Below are positions 18,956 through 28,121 of a stretch of DNA of 64,000 nt, in pieces (position 1 is the stretch's first letter; the number at the start of each line of letters is the position of its first letter). The stretch lies in assembly GCF_024584705.1 (NCBI RefSeq), contig NZ_CP097384.1, forward strand, positions 4,650,001 to 4,714,000. The letters are read 5' to 3'. The position numbers and the translations under genes are program-made. The stretch comes from Blastopirellula sp. J2-11. GTDB taxonomy: Bacteria > Planctomycetota > Planctomycetia > Pirellulales > Pirellulaceae. Below the pieces are notes generated by a model. That model had not been told where the DNA came from, searched no databases, and was given only the letters and a program-made list of their open reading frames with translations.

Positions 18956-19768
18956 ATGTCTATTCGATCCGCGGTGATATCGCTGCTTCTACTGAACGCT
19001 CTCTCCCTGATCGCGTTCGGTGAAGAACCGTCGAGCGTCACGCTTCCCCCCCAAGAAAAATTCCAGCTCTTTCTGCTGATCGGTCAGTCGAACATGGCAG
19101 GCCGCGGAAAAGTGGAACCCCAAGACCAAGAAGTCAACCCACGTGTGCTGACGCTCAACAAGGCCGGCCAGTGGGTTCCGGCAGTTGACCCAATCCATTT
19201 TGATAAGCCCGGGGTCGCCGGCGTCGGGCTCGGCCGTACTTTTGGCCTTGAGATCGCAAAAGCGAACCCAGAGATTACGGTTGGCCTGATCCCATGTGCC
19301 GTCGGCGGCACGCCGATCGATCGGTGGGCGCCCGGCGCTTACGACAAGCCTACCAAGAGCCATCCCTATGACGACGCGTTGCCGCGAGCCAAGAAGGCGC
19401 TCGAGTCAGGCGTCCTCTGCGGCATTCTCTGGCACCAAGGAGAAGGGGACTCCAATCCCGCCAAGGCCAAAGTCTACGAGCAAAAATTGGGGGAACTCGT
19501 GACTCGAGTTCGAAAAGAATTGGACGCTCCCGACGTGCCGTTCCTCGTCGGTCAATTGGGTGAATTTGCCGAACGCCCTTGGGACGATGCGAAAAAACAG
19601 GTCGATGCGGCGCAGCGCCATTACGCCGCGTCTCATCCCAACGCCGCGTTCGTATCTGCCGAAGGCCTGACGCACAAGGGAGACAAGGTCCACTTCAACG
19701 CTGAGTCGTACCGCGAATTCGGGCGACGTTACGCCAAAGCGTATCTTGATCTCTTGCCAGCAAAGTAG
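18956..19768 (+). CDS. Sialate O-acetylesterase-type (SASA/CE6-like) exported hydrolase
   Basis: A 270-residue protein from ATG 18956, which opens a Sec signal peptide (SIRSAVISLLLLNALSLIAFG); the frame extends upstream to 18872 without that signal. The family signature is clear: LFLLIGQSNMAGRG with the nucleophile Ser in GQSNM, then CAVGGTPIDRW, a GILWHQGEGD segment and the C-terminal HFNAESYREFGRRYA, providing a likely catalytic His. Members remove O-acetyl groups from sialic acids or xylan. Its export and the nearby beta-helix and esterase genes suit a polysaccharide-deacetylation role. The gene converges on the minus-strand gene at 19785 with only 16 bp between them. Confidence 0.9.
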   Translation: MSIRSAVISLLLLNALSLIAFGEEPSSVTLPPQEKFQLFLLIGQSNMAGRGKVEPQDQEVNPRVLTLNKAGQWVPAVDPIHFDKPGVAGVGLGRTFGLEIAKANPEITVGLIPCAVGGTPIDRWAPGAYDKPTKSHPYDDALPRAKKALESGVLCGILWHQGEGDSNPAKAKVYEQKLGELVTRVRKELDAPDVPFLVGQLGEFAERPWDDAKKQVDAAQRHYAASHPNAAFVSAEGLTHKGDKVHFNAESYREFGRRYAKAYLDLLPAK

Positions 19769-19784
19769 TTGAAGGCGACGCGGC

Positions 19785-20531
19785 TTACTTCAACTTCCAA
19801 ACCTTCAGATCGTCGATCCAGGCCGATTTATTCACCGCTAATGTAATCATCCGTTTCGTCGGATGGGCAATTCCCTCCGACGAATAATGGGCGACCTGCT
19901 TGCCGTCGATCGCAGCCGTCATCGTGTCTCCTTCGACGGTGACTCGCAACGTGCACCACTGGTTCGGTTTTAGCTCAAGCGGCGTGGCGATCATTTTCGA
20001 CCGTATAAATTTCATCAGCTCCGGCGACTTTTCTCCCGCCTGGAGTCGCTCTCGAATCTTCAAGTCCATGCGACCGGTCTTGGTGTCTTGCAGCGTTATC
20101 CGATCGAGCGTAACCCGGGCGATGCAGAGATGCCCGGCGTGAACGGTTTTGAGTTCACGATCAACAAAGTCGAGTCCTAGATCGTCGCCTGGTCCCAACT
20201 TAAACTTCATCTCGACCATCGCGTCTTGGAAATCAACATCGTGAAAGATCGCGACTCCATGATTCGCTTGAGGGTATCGGGTGACCTGCATCACGCCGTC
20301 GACCAGATCGACCTGCTGATTCCCTTTTGCCCGCGCGCGGCTGTTGGTGGTCCAACCGTTGCCGACCTCTTCCTTCTGCGGTGACGACTCTTCCCGATCG
20401 AAATTGTCTTCCAGAACCAATGTCCCTTTCGGCTCGCTCACCTCTTCGGCCAAAAGCGTGCCGCAGATGGAAACAAACAGCAAAAAGCCGATTGCGGCAG
20501 TGGTGACTCGAAGCATCGGACGGTCTCGCAT
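19785..20531 (-). CDS. Exported laminin-G/DUF1080-like beta-sandwich protein
   Basis: A 248-residue protein with a signal peptide (hydrophobic ~12-28, AEE cleavage region). The rest has the look of a concanavalin-type jelly roll as in DUF1080/3-keto-disaccharide hydrolase-like or LamG domains: [11 protein letters not shown] at the start, [19 protein letters not shown] in the middle, [23 protein letters not shown], and a C-terminal [12 protein letters not shown]. Such domains usually bind or process glycans; no catalytic residues can be assigned. An internal Met (20516) is an alternative start. It is a single gene facing the esterase gene. Confidence 0.75.
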   Translation of the reverse strand: MRDRPMLRVTTAAIGFLLFVSICGTLLAEEVSEPKGTLVLEDNFDREESSPQKEEVGNGWTTNSRARAKGNQQVDLVDGVMQVTRYPQANHGVAIFHDVDFQDAMVEMKFKLGPGDDLGLDFVDRELKTVHAGHLCIARVTLDRITLQDTKTGRMDLKIRERLQAGEKSPELMKFIRSKMIATPLELKPNQWCTLRVTVEGDTMTAAIDGKQVAHYSSEGIAHPTKRMITLAVNKSAWIDDLKVWKLK

Positions 20532-20765
20532 CTTTGATCAGAGGAACAACAGCATCGCAGAGTTATGCAAATAGCAATTCTAGCAAGCGGCGAGTGCAAA
20601 TTGAAATGTCGCCAAAAATCCAAAGTTGCATCTCCAAAACTGTAAAAGCCTGGATTCGAGTGTTTTCGGCCTGATTCTGAGCCTGCTCGATTCCTTCTCG
20701 ACCATTCAAAAACTGTGCTAAACTGATCTTCGTCTCTTCTAAATTCATTGGAGAACCTATCGGTC

Positions 20766-21170
20766 ATGTCGCGTCTGTTTGCCGGAACTCCCTTCGATAT
20801 TCCGCCGAAGTGCGACGACTGCGGCGAGCTCGTGTCGCACTGCAAATGCACGCCTGCCGAGAAAGCAGCGAGCGAGGCGCGGCGCCAACAAGCAGCAGAT
20901 CGTCAGCAGCGCGAAGCGGGCCGCTTGTCCCCAGAGAGTCAGACCGCAGTGATCAGAGTGCAAAAGCGCAAAGGGGGAAGAAAAGCGACGGTCATTACCG
21001 GATTGACCGACCTCGCGAACGACCTGCCTGCGCTGCTCAAGCAACTGCAGGCCGATTGCGGCAGCGGCGGAACCGTGAAGCCGAAAGAAGATCTGCTTGA
21101 AATCCAAGGGGACCATGCCGACCGCATTCGCAAATCCCTGAGCGCCCTTGGCTATCGCGTGAAGGGTTAG
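20766..21170 (+). CDS. SUI1/eIF1-family translation factor (YciH-like)
   Basis: A 134-residue protein from ATG 20766; a TTG at 20748 would add six residues. The N-terminus carries a possible zinc-binding Cys cluster: Cys16 and Cys19 (CDDC), Cys26 and Cys28 (CKC). A charged linker (~30-60) precedes the SUI1 domain (~62-134), with the conserved KRKGGRKATVITGL and the C-terminal GDHADRIRKSLSALGYRVKG. In archaea and eukaryotes this factor checks start codons; in bacteria YciH-like proteins are patchily distributed and affect initiation fidelity. It stands alone between genes on the opposite strand. Confidence 0.93.
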   Translation: MSRLFAGTPFDIPPKCDDCGELVSHCKCTPAEKAASEARRQQAADRQQREAGRLSPESQTAVIRVQKRKGGRKATVITGLTDLANDLPALLKQLQADCGSGGTVKPKEDLLEIQGDHADRIRKSLSALGYRVKG

Positions 21171-21191
21171 TGCGTAATTCGCCAGCTCCTT

Positions 21192-22802
21192 CTAAGGAAT
21201 CATCACGTCGACCGGCAACCCGGTTAGCTTGTCAAAGACTCGCTGCGTACCGGCTGTTACAAGCGTGATCGATTTCCAACGCTCGGCGGCTAAGCCATGC
21301 GAATCATCGCCAAAATAGCAGATCCCTGCCGCGGCATTCTCAAAATGGAGTGCGATTTCTTCGGCGGTCAGAGGGAAATCATAAAGCGCGACTTCGTCCA
21401 GCACGCCGGCGAAAGGCTCTCGCATCCGCCACATATTGCCGATGACGGCCGGCGCCGAACCGCCGCTGAGGATCAAACCACCGACTGGAAACTGGTGCTG
21501 AAAACAAAGCTTGCCATCAATATAAAGCGCCTTCCGCCCACTGAAACTATCGTAGGTCGCAACCACATGATGGGGCTTGCCGTCGGTCAGCTGTTCTACC
21601 GTCGGCCGCCCATCGCGACCATCCAGCGGCATGTCCAGTTCGCTATAGCCTTGCTGTTCGATATGCAATCCGAATGACAGACATGGCCCCGGTGCAATTT
21701 CCGGAAAATCATAGTCGCCTACGTCATCGTCATTTTGAAAACTGAGCAAGATGCGATAGACGCCATCCTCTTTACGAAAAATTTCGTCATAGTCGAGAAG
21801 TTCGCCGGACCACTCCGAGATGAACATCGCTTCTAGCGTGATCCCGCTACTGCAGGCCATCAAACCGTTGCCGACCTCGGTTCCCATTCCTTCATCAATC
21901 TGCACAAATGATTCCTGCGAGTTGTCAAAGCGAACAGCGCCGCGCCCTACAATGCCAGGAACTCGTTGAGCGTGTTCGCCCAACGTCATCGGCGTCGAAA
22001 TCGAGGGAGCATCCACACTATCCGCTCCCTCTCGATCGTCAAAGTGCCAATAGTAAGATGGCAAGCGAACGCGTGATTGGACATCGACCTGCCCATTCAT
22101 GGCCTGTACGCGGATGTGTCGATCATCCAGCATCGCCACTTGAAATTCGGTGCCCATATCGACAACTCGCAGATTGGAAGTCGTCACTGAGAACCTTGAT
22201 TGCGGGCTCTCGAGCTTCGCATGGACCGAGCCATTGTAGAGGACGCCCCCTTGTGGCGAATTAACTCCAAACAAAGCTGGTCCCGTGACCCGCACATTGG
22301 CGCCGCCCGACGATGCGAACTCGGTCTCTCCTTGAATAATTGACAGGGTCATCGGACCTGAATCGTTCTCCCCTAGCTTTCCCACGGTTCCGATCGGCGG
22401 CTGACGGTTGTCATAATGGGACAATGAAGCATCCGCCAATTGCACATCAGGCAAGTGGTCGAGGGAGTCTTGTTGCGGCGCATTGCTCGGCGACATCCAA
22501 AGTACGAAAGCTACCGAAGCAGCGATCGCCACAGAGACCGCCGCGGCCCATCGCTTCCATCCGGTAGGCGGCGGCTCGTTCAGCGTGGAAAATGACACAT
22601 CGGATGGGGCGGATGCCGTCAGCTGCTGCATCGCCGTCGGCGTCATTCCTAGTTGCCCATGCACCAGCGAATAGCGGAGATAAAGGGCTTGGGCGACCGG
22701 GTCATTCGTGAGCAACTCCGCAAGACGTGACACGTCGTCTGGCGTCGCCGTCCCGTCCAATTGACGATCGGCTAGTGCTAAGATTTGCTCGTTACGATTC
22801 AC
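21192..22802 (-). CDS. FecR/LamG membrane protein, probable partner of the adjacent ECF sigma factor
   Basis: A 536-residue protein starting with GTG 22802. Residues ~1-50 (LADRQLDGTATPDDVSRLAELL) resemble the cytoplasmic part of planctomycete FecR-type regulators. A transmembrane helix lies at ~83-104 (AAAVSVAIAASVAFVLWM). A FecR-like domain follows (~145-245, with GGVLYNGSVHAKLESPQSRF and VDMGTEFQV), then a LamG/concanavalin-like domain (~300-485). It lies 30 bp after the ECF gene, the usual order of sigma factor and membrane partner. By analogy it may sense an extracytoplasmic signal, perhaps a glycan through the LamG domain, and control the sigma factor; this is inference. Confidence 0.88.
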   Translation of the reverse strand: MNRNEQILALADRQLDGTATPDDVSRLAELLTNDPVAQALYLRYSLVHGQLGMTPTAMQQLTASAPSDVSFSTLNEPPPTGWKRWAAAVSVAIAASVAFVLWMSPSNAPQQDSLDHLPDVQLADASLSHYDNRQPPIGTVGKLGENDSGPMTLSIIQGETEFASSGGANVRVTGPALFGVNSPQGGVLYNGSVHAKLESPQSRFSVTTSNLRVVDMGTEFQVAMLDDRHIRVQAMNGQVDVQSRVRLPSYYWHFDDREGADSVDAPSISTPMTLGEHAQRVPGIVGRGAVRFDNSQESFVQIDEGMGTEVGNGLMACSSGITLEAMFISEWSGELLDYDEIFRKEDGVYRILLSFQNDDDVGDYDFPEIAPGPCLSFGLHIEQQGYSELDMPLDGRDGRPTVEQLTDGKPHHVVATYDSFSGRKALYIDGKLCFQHQFPVGGLILSGGSAPAVIGNMWRMREPFAGVLDEVALYDFPLTAEEIALHFENAAAGICYFGDDSHGLAAERWKSITLVTAGTQRVFDKLTGLPVDVMIP

Positions 22803-22832
22803 GAATGTTCTCTAGGTTAACTTCGAACGTGA

Positions 22833-23405
22833 TTAGATGGTTTGATCTGTGAGCTTCGACTCAACGCAATCCAGCAGGGAGCGGCGCATCACTTTCAGCG
22901 ATTTGTAGACCGCATGCACGGATCGGTTCCAAGCATTGGCAATCGCCGCGGCCGATTGATTTTCGCCGTAAAACAATTGAATTAATTCTCGCTGGCGATC
23001 GCTAAGCAAGGTCACGCACTCGTCCAGCGCCTCTTGTCGCGGCTCCAGTTCGCTGGCTAGGCCAATCGCTGTGGTCGAGATTTCCGCCAGCAACGTCTCG
23101 CTAAAAATATGACGATCTCGGTCACGCGTGCGCCAATACTTCAGAACCTGATGCCGTGCGATTCCCAGCGCCCAAGGGGCAAATTCTTCGTCTCGTCGGA
23201 AGGTTGCGAAGCTGCGCCACAATTCCAGACTCGTTTCCTGAAACACGTCGTTCGCAACCGAATGGTCATGAATCAGCGCACGAATATAGGCCAGCACACG
23301 CAATTGATCCCGCGTGAATAGCCGGAGGAACTCTTCGTAATCTGAGGACGTGCGGGTCCGGTCTTCGTTCATACTGCTGGATTTGTCGCCAAAAAACAAA
23401 GTCAT
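22833..23405 (-). CDS. ECF-type RNA polymerase sigma factor (FecR/LamG-associated)
   Basis: A 190-residue sigma factor. Region 2 is at ~28-95 (LRVLAYIRALIHDHSVANDVFQETSLELW, FAPWALGIARHQVLKYWR) and region 4 at ~130-180 (LSDRQRELIQLFYGENQSAAAIANAWNRSVHAVYKSL). It fits the Rhodopirellula/Verrucomicrobium ECF group modelled as TIGR02989, commonly encoded before a FecR-LamG protein as here. An internal ATG at 23372 would remove 11 residues and is equally possible; neither start has a clear Shine-Dalgarno sequence. The cytochrome/DUF1501 operon diverges from it 224 bp away and may be a target. Confidence 0.93.
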   Translation of the reverse strand: MTLFFGDKSSSMNEDRTRTSSDYEEFLRLFTRDQLRVLAYIRALIHDHSVANDVFQETSLELWRSFATFRRDEEFAPWALGIARHQVLKYWRTRDRDRHIFSETLLAEISTTAIGLASELEPRQEALDECVTLLSDRQRELIQLFYGENQSAAAIANAWNRSVHAVYKSLKVMRRSLLDCVESKLTDQTI

Positions 23406-23502
23406 TTAGGCAATCGTGCATGACGCCATTCTAATCTGTCGCTCCCAAGCAGCGACGCCAAGCGGCTAACTGGCTATTAGGAAGTGGCGCGGTCGAGCCC
23501 TC

Positions 23503-23549
23503 ATTAGTACCAAAAAGGTTGTCTCTAGGCCTGATTTTCTGGTACTAAT
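23503..23549. promoter_or_regulatory. Inverted repeat upstream of the PSCyt1 operon
   Basis: ATTAGTACCA at 23503-23512 and its exact complement TGGTACTAAT at 23540-23549 flank a 27-bp spacer, in the region between the divergent sigma-factor and cytochrome genes. The arms are extended by A/T bases with one mismatch. It could be a regulator site or a hairpin in the leader of the 23630 gene. No terminator T-tract follows. Confidence 0.5.
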
Positions 23550-23629
23550 TCTCGGTGCGGTGGGTCAATTCTTAGTAACGCCGCTACCTTCCTCTATCAT
23601 TCCTACCGAAAATCAAGGAATTCGCCATC

Positions 23630-26587
23630 GTGAAACTTGCCCGGCGAAATTCGGTTCCTACCGCCCCGTTGGTCGTCGCGTTGGCCTTGATCACGTCCGC
23701 CAGTGCGACGCAGGCGAGCGACTTCTTTCCACAGCAAGTTGCTCCCATCTTGCAGCAGAGATGCCTTAGTTGTCATAGCGGCGATCAGCCGAAAGGCGAC
23801 TTCTCGCTGCAATCGGCCGACAAAGCGTTGGCCGATGGTTATATCGAACCAGGAGACGCGGCGGCCAGTCATCTGGTCGAGTTGATCTCTCCGACCGACG
23901 GCGCCGCCGCGATGCCCAAAAACGCCGATCCGCTTACTTCGGCGGAAATCGCCGTGATCCGCAAGTGGATTGACGACGGCGCGCATTGGCCAGCCGATTT
24001 CCAACTGCAAGCGGCTCGCGTTTCTGACTTTGCTTGGTGGTCTTATCAACCTCTCAACTTGCCGGCGGTACCGAAATCAGCGGCCCCCTGGGCGAAGACG
24101 ACGATCGATCAATTCATTTTGCAAAAGCTCGACGAGAAGGGGCTTCAGCATTCGCCGGCCGCCGATCGCCGTACGTTAATTCGCCGCGTCACCTACGATC
24201 TGACCGGACTACCGCCAACACCGGACGAGGTCGTCAAATTTGAGAATGATTCCGATCCGCTGGCTTACGAGAAACTTGTCGATCGACTGCTGGCCTCGGA
24301 TCAGTACGGAGAACGTTGGGCGCGACATTGGCTAGATGTCGTCAAGTATGCGGATACTTGCGGTTACGACAAAGACAAATTACGCCCTAACGCGTGGCCC
24401 TACCGCGACTATGTCATTCGCTCTTTCAACGACGACAAGCCGTATGCTCGTTTTGTCCAAGAGCAGATCGCCGGCGACGTTCTGTTCCCCGGCGAACCGG
24501 ATGGCGTTTTAGGACTTGGCTTTTTGGCGGCGGGGCCTTGGGATTTCATCGGGCATGTCGAAGTATCGGAAGCCAAGATCGATGGCAAGGTAGCGAGAAA
24601 CCTCGACCGTGATGACATGGTCTCGAACGCGATCAACAGCTTCTGCAGCGTGACAGTCCAATGTGCTCGCTGCCACAACCACAAGTTCGATCCGATCACG
24701 CAAGAAAACTACTACGGTCTGCAGGCAATCTTCGCCGCAGTCGATCGAGCCGAACGCCCTTACGGAGACGATCCTGAGATCGAACAGGAGAAAAGCCGCC
24801 TCGAGGAAAAGCGGGAGGCGCAAAAAAAGGAATTAGCGGAACTGCAAAAACAAATCCAAAGAGACGGTGGTCCGCGGTTGGAGAAACTGGAAAAGTTGAT
24901 CCGCCAGTTGCAAGCCGACGCCAAAGTCAACAAAGCGCCGGAGTTCGGTTATCACAGTTCGATCACCCAAACCGCGGCGACGACCAAATGGGTCGAGATC
25001 GATCTTGGTCAGCCGACGGACATCGCCAAGATCGTGCTGCGACCTTGTCACGACGACTACGCCGGTATCGGCGCTGGATTTGGATTTCCCGTTCGATTTC
25101 AGGTTCAAGTCGCGGCGGAAGCGAACCAATGGAGCACCGTCGTCGACCAGACAAAAGCGGACTATCCGAATCCGGGTCTGACGCCGCTGGAGATACCTGA
25201 AATTGCGGCGCCGGTCCGCTTCATTCGATTAACTGCGACTCAGTTGTGCGCTCGAAAGAATGACTACATGTTGGCGCTAGCCGAGATGCAGGCCTTCGAT
25301 AACGCCGGTAACAACGTGGCGCTAGGAGGCAAAGTCACTTCAATCGATTCCATCGAAGCGCCTGTCCGTTGGTCGCGAAACAACCTAACAGACGGCAAAT
25401 GGGCTCAAGACCCCGATTCGACGCGATCGATGGAATTGGCGAAAGCAATCGCCGAACGCGCCGCAATCGAAACGCCGGAGAGTATCGCCCAGCGTAATCG
25501 CCTGCAAGAATCGGTAGCGGCGATCGAGCGCGAGATCGCCGCGCTCCCCCAGAGTCGAATGGTTTACGCCGCGGCAACCGATTTCCCCTCACAGGGCAAT
25601 TTTAAACCGACAGAAGCGACGCCGCGGCCGATCTATTTGCTTCATCGAGGTGATGTCCAAACTCCGCGACAAGAGGTTTCACCAGGCTTGCTGCCGTTGG
25701 GCGAGAATGCCGATTGGAAACTGGACGCCGCATTGTCAGAGGGAGAACGTCGTGCGGCGCTAGCGCGTTGGATGACCGACAAACAGCACCCGTTGGTTTG
25801 GCGTTCGATCGTCAATCGCATCTGGCAACATCATTTTGGCGAAGGGATTGTCGCAACGCCCAATGACTTTGGCCGAATGGGCGCCAAACCGACGCATCCC
25901 GAATTGCTCGATTGGTTAGCGTGCGAGTTCCGCGACGGCGGACAGTCATTCAAAAAACTGCATCGCTTGATCGTGACTAGCAGCGTCTATCAACAATCAT
26001 CGCAACACGATGAAGCGCAGGCCGCCGTCGATGGCGGCAATCAGTATCTATGGCGTATGAATCGCCGCCGACTGGAAGCGGAGGAGATTCGCGATTCCAT
26101 CCTCTCGGTCAGCGGGTCGCTTGACTCCACGATGGGCGGTCCCGGCTTCTATCTCTTCGCACTCGAAAAGACAGCCCACTCGCCGCACTACGAGTATCAC
26201 AAATTCGATCCCGCCGATCCCGCGTCACATCGGCGGAGCATTTATCGCTTCATCGTACGATCGCAGCCCGATCCTTGGATGACGACGCTCGACTGCGCCG
26301 ACTCCTCGCAAAGTACGCCGCGGCGGAATGAAACGCTCACTTCGCTGCAGGCTCTATCGCTGCTGAACAACCCTTTCAATCTGGTGATGGCGGAGCAATT
26401 CGCCGCTCGACTGGAAAGCGAGGAAGCGAATTTGCCAGATCAAATTGATCGCGCAATGTTCCTGACTACGGGACGAGCGCCAAGCGATTCGCAGCGTGCC
26501 GAAATGGTCACCTATGCTCAAGATCATCAATTGGTGAATTTATGCCGCTTGATGTTTAATCTCAGTGAATTCGTCTTTGTCGATTAA
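23630..26587 (+). CDS. Planctomycete cytochrome c with DUF1549, F5/8-type C and DUF1553 regions
   Basis: A 985-residue exported protein starting at GTG 23630. A signal peptide (to ~29) precedes a PSCyt1 haem domain with CLSCH at ~45-49. DUF1549 (PSCyt2) follows at ~145-350, including LIRRVTYDLTGLPPTP, GERWARHWLDVVKYADT and CARCHNHKFDP, the last a further CxxCH. A coiled coil (~383-430) leads into a discoidin/F5-8-type carbohydrate-binding-like domain (~440-560). DUF1553 (PSD1) occupies ~690-980 (NRIWQHHFGEGIVATPNDFG, LEAEEIRDSIL, LQALSLLNNPF). It is periplasmic and paired with the DUF1501 gene 14 bp downstream. A role in carbohydrate oxidation or electron transfer is often suggested but unproven. 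Confidence 0.95.
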   Translation: MKLARRNSVPTAPLVVALALITSASATQASDFFPQQVAPILQQRCLSCHSGDQPKGDFSLQSADKALADGYIEPGDAAASHLVELISPTDGAAAMPKNADPLTSAEIAVIRKWIDDGAHWPADFQLQAARVSDFAWWSYQPLNLPAVPKSAAPWAKTTIDQFILQKLDEKGLQHSPAADRRTLIRRVTYDLTGLPPTPDEVVKFENDSDPLAYEKLVDRLLASDQYGERWARHWLDVVKYADTCGYDKDKLRPNAWPYRDYVIRSFNDDKPYARFVQEQIAGDVLFPGEPDGVLGLGFLAAGPWDFIGHVEVSEAKIDGKVARNLDRDDMVSNAINSFCSVTVQCARCHNHKFDPITQENYYGLQAIFAAVDRAERPYGDDPEIEQEKSRLEEKREAQKKELAELQKQIQRDGGPRLEKLEKLIRQLQADAKVNKAPEFGYHSSITQTAATTKWVEIDLGQPTDIAKIVLRPCHDDYAGIGAGFGFPVRFQVQVAAEANQWSTVVDQTKADYPNPGLTPLEIPEIAAPVRFIRLTATQLCARKNDYMLALAEMQAFDNAGNNVALGGKVTSIDSIEAPVRWSRNNLTDGKWAQDPDSTRSMELAKAIAERAAIETPESIAQRNRLQESVAAIEREIAALPQSRMVYAAATDFPSQGNFKPTEATPRPIYLLHRGDVQTPRQEVSPGLLPLGENADWKLDAALSEGERRAALARWMTDKQHPLVWRSIVNRIWQHHFGEGIVATPNDFGRMGAKPTHPELLDWLACEFRDGGQSFKKLHRLIVTSSVYQQSSQHDEAQAAVDGGNQYLWRMNRRRLEAEEIRDSILSVSGSLDSTMGGPGFYLFALEKTAHSPHYEYHKFDPADPASHRRSIYRFIVRSQPDPWMTTLDCADSSQSTPRRNETLTSLQALSLLNNPFNLVMAEQFAARLESEEANLPDQIDRAMFLTTGRAPSDSQRAEMVTYAQDHQLVNLCRLMFNLSEFVFVD

Positions 26588-26601
26588 GCGGAAATTCGCC
26601 C

Positions 26602-28047
26602 ATGATCCATCGCAGAAACTTCCTCGCCCAAGGGTCGGCCGGACTCGGCAGTCTCGCGTTGGCCATGATGCTGCATGAGGATTCGCAAGCCCAAACCGGG
26701 GGATCGATTCAAGTGCTGCATCATCCGCCGCGTGCGAAGCGGGTCGTGCAACTCTTCATGTCAGGCGCTGCAAGTCACGTCGATTTGTGGGATCACAAAC
26801 CGATGCTTGAAAAGCGTCACGGCGAAAAATCGGATTTTGGCGAACAGGTCGAAGCCTTTCAAAACGGCTTGGGACCTTGGATGAAGTCCCCCTTCGCTTT
26901 TTCCCCCTATGGCGAGTCGGGAAAAATGCTCAGCGAAGTGGTCGCACCGCTGGGCGCCTGCGTTGACGACATGGCGTTCATTCACAACATGGTCGGCAAG
27001 ACCGGCGTTCACTCGCAAGCGACTTATCTGCAAGCGACCGGTTTCGATCGTCCCGGTTTTCCCGGCATGGGCTCCTGGATTAGCTATGGACTGGGATCTG
27101 CCAACGACAACCTGCCGACCTTCGTCGTCTTGCCCGACCATCGCGGCTTCGCAAGCAACGGTCCCAAGAACTGGGGCTCCGCATTCTTGCCGGCCAGCTC
27201 GCAAGGAACGGCGATCTTTCCCCAGCGTGAAAATCCGATCGAAGATCTCTATGCCCGCTCCAACTATGTGACAAACACTGGTGACAAAGCTGGTCTGGAA
27301 TTGCTCGCGCGACTGAACGAGCAGCATCGTGCCCAACGCCCCAGAGACTCTCGCTTGGAAGCGCGGATACGCTCGTACGAATTAGCCGCCAAGATGCAGC
27401 GCAGCGCACCTGCGGCGCTCGACATTTCGAACGAGCCGCAACATATTCTGAAGATGTACGGCCTCGATCGACCAGGTGCAACTTATCCGAGCGAGATCAA
27501 TCGTGCCGAAGAAGCGGAGTACTTTGGCCGCAAATGCCTGATCGCGCGTCGGTTGTTGGAACGCGGGGTCCGCTTCGTTCAGATCTGGTCGGGCAACGAC
27601 AATGGTTTTCCGCGTCGCAACTGGGATAGCCATGAAGACATCGAGCGCGATCATGGTCCGTTGGCGCATGGGATGGCGGTTGGAACGGCCGCTCTCATCA
27701 AGGATTTGAAACAACGCGGTCTGCTGGATGACACGATCGTCCTCTGGACGACCGAATTTGGCCGCATGCCCAGCACGCAGGGAAGCAAAGGACGCGACCA
27801 CAATCCGTATGTCTTCACCAACTGGCTCTGCGGCGGCGGCATCCGTGGAGGCGTCAGCCATGGTCCATCCGATCAATGGGGATACAAGCCGTTAGATCGT
27901 GACAACCCGACGCAGGTTTACGATGTCCATGCGACCATTCTTCACTTGCTGGGGATCGATCATCGCAAACTGACCGTCAGAAACGAAGGGATTGATCGTC
28001 GACTGACCGACGTACACGGGCACGTGATCGAAAAGTTGCTTGCCTGA
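26602..28047 (+). CDS. DUF1501 family exported protein
   Basis: A 481-residue protein with a Tat-type signal (HRRNFLAQGSAGLGSLALAM), implying export in folded form. The family features are present: VQLFMSGAASHVDLWDHKP near the start, FVVLPDHRG, LARRLLERGVRF-type segments (as LIARRLLERGVRFVQIW), DDTIVLWTTEFGRMP and GRDHNPYVFTNWL. The fold is related to the alkaline phosphatase/sulfatase superfamily, with conserved Asp and His that could bind metals, but activity is unknown. It is co-transcribed with the PSCyt1/DUF1553 gene and closed by a terminator at 28073, the standard two-gene planctomycete arrangement. Confidence 0.95.
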   Translation: MIHRRNFLAQGSAGLGSLALAMMLHEDSQAQTGGSIQVLHHPPRAKRVVQLFMSGAASHVDLWDHKPMLEKRHGEKSDFGEQVEAFQNGLGPWMKSPFAFSPYGESGKMLSEVVAPLGACVDDMAFIHNMVGKTGVHSQATYLQATGFDRPGFPGMGSWISYGLGSANDNLPTFVVLPDHRGFASNGPKNWGSAFLPASSQGTAIFPQRENPIEDLYARSNYVTNTGDKAGLELLARLNEQHRAQRPRDSRLEARIRSYELAAKMQRSAPAALDISNEPQHILKMYGLDRPGATYPSEINRAEEAEYFGRKCLIARRLLERGVRFVQIWSGNDNGFPRRNWDSHEDIERDHGPLAHGMAVGTAALIKDLKQRGLLDDTIVLWTTEFGRMPSTQGSKGRDHNPYVFTNWLCGGGIRGGVSHGPSDQWGYKPLDRDNPTQVYDVHATILHLLGIDHRKLTVRNEGIDRRLTDVHGHVIEKLLA

Positions 28048-28072
28048 TCGACTTACAGCGGCCCCAATCTCA

Positions 28073-28105
28073 CAAAAAAAGCCTCGTCCGTGACGAGGCT
28101 TTTTT
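28073..28105. terminator. Bidirectional rho-independent terminator
   Basis: Stem GCCTCGTC (28081-28088) pairs with 28092-28099 around a three-base loop, preceded by a run of eight A and followed by six T. It sits between the convergent DUF1501 and methyltransferase genes and can serve both. Confidence 0.93.
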
Positions 28106-28121
28106 CTTACGTGGCGCTGTA

